Below are positions 7,760 to 9,810 of a stretch of 9,810 nt of DNA, in pieces. How positions within the stretch are numbered: the stretch's first letter is position 1; each line of letters begins with the position of its first letter. Made by a program: the position numbers and the translations under genes. This DNA comes from Burkholderiaceae bacterium (GTDB lineage Bacteria > Pseudomonadota > Gammaproteobacteria > Burkholderiales > Burkholderiaceae), in NCBI GenBank assembly GCA_017997515.1, contig JAGOEY010000044.1:1-9810 (forward strand), written 5' to 3'. Under the pieces are notes generated by a model. It was not told the origin of the DNA. It saw nothing but the letters and a program-made list of their open reading frames with translations, and made no database searches.

Positions 7760-8818
7760 CGATGGTGGCCGGAACTGCGCCAGATCCAGCGTGATACGTG
7801 TGCGGTTGTAGCCGAGTCGCTGCGTGGCGTGGTGGAAGCGCTGGCGGATCAGGTCAGCCCACAGGCCGCTGCCCTTCATACGCGTGGCAAAGTCGGCGTC
7901 GTAATCCTTGCCACCGCGCATCTCGCGGATACGCGCCATCACGCGGTCGGCGCGTTGCGGGTAGTGCAGCTGCAGCCATTCCTTGAACAGCGGCGCCACT
8001 TCCCACGGCAGGCGCACCACGGTGTAGAACGCGCTGGTGGCACCCGCGTCGCGGGCGGCGGCTAGCACCTGCTCCATATCGTCGTTGATGAACGGAATCT
8101 GCGGCCCCACACTCACACCCACCGGCACACCGGCGTCCACCAGCGTGCGGATGGTGCGAAGCCGCCGGTGCGGCGCGGCGGCGCGGGGCTCCAGCGTGCG
8201 GGCCAGCGCGGCGTCGAGGGTAGTGACGGTGACGTACACCGCGGCCAGGCCCTGCGCGGCCATGGGGGCGATCAGGTCCAGGTCGGCCTCGACGGCGCTG
8301 GACTTGGTGACCAGGCCAAACGGATGCCGCGCCTCTTGCAGCACACCAATCACCGCACGCGTCAGCCGCAGCTCACGCTCGATGGGCTGGTAACAGTCGG
8401 TCGCCGTGCCCAGCGCGATCTGGCCCGGCACATAGGCACGGCGGCCCAGCTCGGCGCGTAACACTTCGGCGATGTTGCGTTTGGCGATGAGGCGGGTTTC
8501 AAAGTCCAGCCCCGGCGACAGGTTCAGGTAGCTATGGGTGGGCCGGGCAAAGCAGTAGATACAGCCGTGTTCACAACCCCGGTACGGGTTGAGTGAGGTG
8601 TCGAACGGGATGTCGGGCGAGTCGTTGTGGCTGAGTGCCGACTTGGCATTTTCAAACGTGACCTGTGTGGTGACGGCGGGGCGTTCGGCCTCACCCTCTT
8701 CCAGCGTGCCCCAGCCGTCGTCGTACGCGTCACGCGTGTCGCGCTCAAACCGGTGCGCCAGCCGCGTGGCCGCGCCACGGCCTTTGATGGCGTTGACAGG
8801 GATGGTGGTGTCGGACAT
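7733..8818 (-). CDS. PA0069-family radical SAM protein (SplB-related)
   Basis: A 361-aa radical SAM enzyme. The [4Fe-4S] cluster ligands that activate S-adenosylmethionine are C82, C86 and C89 in CEHGCIYCFARP. The segment NPYRGCEHGCIYCFARPTHS is characteristic of the PA0069 family, which is related to spore photoproduct lyase (SplB, a thymine-dimer repair enzyme). Downstream segments fit the partial TIM barrel (LGTATDCYQPIE around 137-148, LVTKSS near 169-174, VGPQIPFIND near 238-247). The substrate of this family is not established to my knowledge. The ATG at 8818 gives a normal N-terminus, but no good Shine-Dalgarno precedes it; the leader is the repeat copy at 8823-8876. A LexA box lies 73 bp upstream, which together with the SplB kinship suggests a DNA-damage role (inference). 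It converges on eptA with overlapping 3' ends. Confidence 0.9.
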   Translation of the reverse strand: MSDTTIPVNAIKGRGAATRLAHRFERDTRDAYDDGWGTLEEGEAERPAVTTQVTFENAKSALSHNDSPDIPFDTSLNPYRGCEHGCIYCFARPTHSYLNLSPGLDFETRLIAKRNIAEVLRAELGRRAYVPGQIALGTATDCYQPIERELRLTRAVIGVLQEARHPFGLVTKSSAVEADLDLIAPMAAQGLAAVYVTVTTLDAALARTLEPRAAAPHRRLRTIRTLVDAGVPVGVSVGPQIPFINDDMEQVLAAARDAGATSAFYTVVRLPWEVAPLFKEWLQLHYPQRADRVMARIREMRGGKDYDADFATRMKGSGLWADLIRQRFHHATQRLGYNRTRITLDLAQFRPPSSAGQGHLF

Positions 8819-8822
8819 TTTT

Positions 8823-8876
8823 TAAGCCAAATGGGCCTCTGGCGCATGGTAGATAAGCGTAAGCAGCTATCAAAAC
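8823..8876 (-). repeat. Comamonadaceae-type intergenic repeat, copy 2
   Basis: Read on the - strand this has TTTTGATAGCTGC, a weak hairpin (ACGC...GCGC arms), then GCGCCAGAGGCCCATTT. It keeps the spacing of copy 1 (28 nt between TTGATAGC and GCGCCAGAG). The central stem bases differ from copy 1 but still pair in part. It occupies almost all of the leader between the SOS box and the start codon of the radical SAM gene, so it would be transcribed as its 5' untranslated region. Confidence 0.7.
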
Positions 8877-8890
8877 AGAAGCTTATAAAA

Positions 8891-8906
8891 CTGTATATTT
8901 GTACAG
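8891..8906. promoter_or_regulatory. LexA (SOS) box
   Basis: The 16-mer CTGTATATTTGTACAG fits the LexA consensus CTGT-N8-ACAG exactly, and the 20-bp context matches the idealised E. coli site TACTG(TA)5CAGTA at 17 of 20 positions (my count). Read on the - strand, it has the layout of the E. coli recA promoter: a possible -35 (GAAATA) directly before the box and a possible -10 (TTTTAT or TATAAG) directly after it. This favours control of the radical SAM gene. The divergent hydrolase gene starts 104 bp away on the other side and could also be affected. Confidence 0.75.
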
Positions 8907-9009
8907 TATTTCACTTCCATTTTGAAAAGGCAAGCACCCGAGAGTGCGCCACAGCCAAGTCGGGTAATCTTGCGGCTGGATTGACCCACCACCCGCGCAC
9001 CCCACTCTT

Positions 9010-9651
9010 ATGCAAGCCCTTTTTATCCACGGCATGGGCCGCACGCCGCTGTCGGCCCTGCCCCTGCTTTCGCGCCTGAAATCTGGCGGGCTGGTGACCA
9101 GCACTTTTGGTTACGCCACGGCCTTCCACGACTTTTCGGCCATCAGCCAGCGCCTTGCAGGCCGCATTGCAGAGCTGGCTCGGCAAGGTGACTATGTACT
9201 CATCGGGCATTCACTCGGGGGGGTGTTGCTGCGCTCGGCTCTGACCTTGCTGCCCGCCGACACACCCCAGCCGTCGCATGTGTTCCTGCTCGGCTCCCCC
9301 GTGCTGCCGTCCCGGCTGGCGCAGAAGATGCGCCGCAACATCGTCTTCCGCGCCGTCACGCAGGACTGCGGCCAGCTGCTGGGCTCGGACGACCGTATGG
9401 CGGGTATTGCCACGGTGGCGCGCACCACCAGCATCATTGGCACCAAGGGCATCACCGGCAAACTGAGCCCGTTTGGTGACGAGCCCAACGACGGTGTGGT
9501 GTCCGTGTCCGAAACCCGCGCCGCGTGGATCACCGACGAAGTGCAGGTGCCTATCGTGCACACCCTGCTGCCCGCCAGCCCCACGGTGGCCGACATCATT
9601 CTGCAAAAGCTGCGGGAAGACGCGGAGCAGGCTGCAGCGGGTGTTGTTTAG
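9010..9651 (+). CDS. Alpha/beta hydrolase (lipase/esterase-like)
   Basis: A small 213-aa alpha/beta hydrolase of unknown substrate. The protein begins directly with the first strand and oxyanion-type loop (ALFIHGMGRTPLS). The nucleophile elbow is GHSLGG with S68. A plausible acid is D161 in NDGVVSVSET (alternatively D157), and the base H184 in VPIVHTLLP. FLLGSPVLPS follows the elbow, as in PGAP1-like or triacylglycerol-lipase-like hydrolases, and NDGVVSVSE is common in that group. No signal peptide or membrane segment is present, so it is probably cytoplasmic. No Shine-Dalgarno precedes the ATG at 9010, but any earlier start would lack the family pattern. It diverges from the radical SAM gene with a LexA box between them. 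Name and substrate cannot be given from sequence alone. Confidence 0.85.
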   Translation: MQALFIHGMGRTPLSALPLLSRLKSGGLVTSTFGYATAFHDFSAISQRLAGRIAELARQGDYVLIGHSLGGVLLRSALTLLPADTPQPSHVFLLGSPVLPSRLAQKMRRNIVFRAVTQDCGQLLGSDDRMAGIATVARTTSIIGTKGITGKLSPFGDEPNDGVVSVSETRAAWITDEVQVPIVHTLLPASPTVADIILQKLREDAEQAAAGVV

Positions 9652-9667
9652 CTCCTTTTTCAGGAGC
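9651..9667 (+). other. Small hairpin at the end of the hydrolase gene
   Basis: GCTCCT (9651-9656) and AGGAGC (9662-9667) form a perfect 6-bp stem around the loop TTTTC, beginning at the last base of the stop codon. The T residues are in the loop, not after the stem, so it is at best a weak or rho-assisted terminator. Confidence 0.4.
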
Positions 9668-9706
9668 GATCTGGGCAGGCAGGACGGGCGCGAGAGCCCT
9701 ATTTAG

Positions 9707-9737
9707 CGTAAATCCAGGCAATACCCCTTGATTTACG
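9707..9737. repeat. 8-bp inverted repeat CGTAAATC/GATTTACG
   Basis: CGTAAATC (9707-9714) and GATTTACG (9730-9737) are exact reverse complements 15 nt apart. The arms are AT-rich within GC-rich DNA, as in operators for dimeric regulators. The repeat lies just upstream of the 28-nt palindrome and the putative start of the next gene. Confidence 0.45.
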
Positions 9738-9740
9738 TCA

Positions 9741-9768
9741 TGAATTTTCAGTAATTACTGAAAATTCA
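9741..9768. promoter_or_regulatory. Perfect 28-nt palindrome, probable operator
   Basis: A 14+14 nt perfect palindrome without spacer has the core TTTTCAGTAATTACTGAAAA (9745-9764). Each arm is TGAATTTTCAGTAA. It is strongly AT-rich against a GC-rich background and ends 25 bp before an ATG at 9794. It has no GC stem and no following T-run, so an operator for a dimeric regulator (TetR-like, for example) is more likely than a terminator. I cannot name the regulator. Confidence 0.55.
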
Positions 9769-9793
9769 AAATACCACTGCGACAATCGCGGCC

Positions 9794-9810
9794 ATGCCCA
9801 ACCGCGAAAA
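9794..9810 (+). CDS. Possible start of a gene cut by the window end
   Basis: An ATG at 9794 opens a frame reading MPNRE to the window edge. Only five codons are visible, no Shine-Dalgarno is evident, and the product is unrecognisable. The palindromic region immediately upstream suggests a regulated gene starts here, possibly one encoding the regulator itself (inference). TCGCGG (9786-9791) and CCGCGA (9802-9807) form an inverted repeat around the start codon. Confidence 0.3.

Noticed and set aside
8627..9079. 150-aa open frame on the + strand across the radical SAM start and intergenic region
   Set aside because: It crosses the promoter region, the repeat and the SOS box, overlaps two well-supported genes and has no recognisable domain.
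9741..9768. The 28-nt palindrome as a rho-independent terminator or LexA site
   Set aside because: It has no GC-rich stem and no following T-run, and it lacks CTGT-N8-ACAG.

Overview
The window looks like chromosomal DNA of a betaproteobacterium, most likely a Comamonadaceae member of the Rhodoferax/Polaromonas/Acidovorax kind. The clues are high GC with strong third-position G/C bias, the gene order sdhB-sdhE-gltA, the close match of each protein to the Burkholderiales form of its family as I remember it, and two copies of an intergenic repeat that I recall as common in that family. This assignment is from recognition, not a database search. Nothing indicates a mobile element, prophage, CRISPR array or genomic island.

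Layout. (1) Positions 1-2465, + strand: the end of the TCA-cycle cluster. It holds the 3' part of sdhB (iron-sulfur subunit of succinate dehydrogenase), sdhE (flavinylation factor for SdhA) and gltA (citrate synthase), closed by a good rho-independent terminator. (2) Positions 2611-5870, + strand: a glutathione-dependent formaldehyde detoxification operon. A promoter overlapping a TACT-N7-AGTA inverted repeat precedes frmR (formaldehyde-sensing repressor), frmA (S-hydroxymethylglutathione dehydrogenase) and fghA/frmB (S-formylglutathione hydrolase). A DEDDy 3'-5' exonuclease gene begins at a GTG overlapping the fghA stop codon. Strong hairpins lie in both longer gaps of this operon (frmR-frmA and frmA-fghA). 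(3) Positions 5871-7759, + strand: an intergenic repeat, a PmrA-box-like direct repeat, and an EptA-type lipid A phosphoethanolamine transferase. (4) Positions 7733-8818, - strand: a PA0069-family (SplB-related) radical SAM protein, convergent with eptA and overlapping it by 27 bp. (5) Positions 8819-9009: a divergent intergenic region with a second copy of the repeat and a near-consensus LexA (SOS) box. (6) Positions 9010-9651, + strand: a small alpha/beta hydrolase. (7) Positions 9652-9810: a regulatory-looking region with an 8-bp inverted repeat and a perfect 28-nt palindrome, then the first codons of a possible gene cut by the window end.

The coding content is mostly familiar housekeeping and stress-response genes, and I do not see a convincing novel multigene system. 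The most interesting material is regulatory: the SOS box between the radical SAM gene and the hydrolase, the PmrA-like box at eptA, the FrmR-type operator, the frmA-fghA hairpin, and the unexplained 28-nt palindrome near the right edge.
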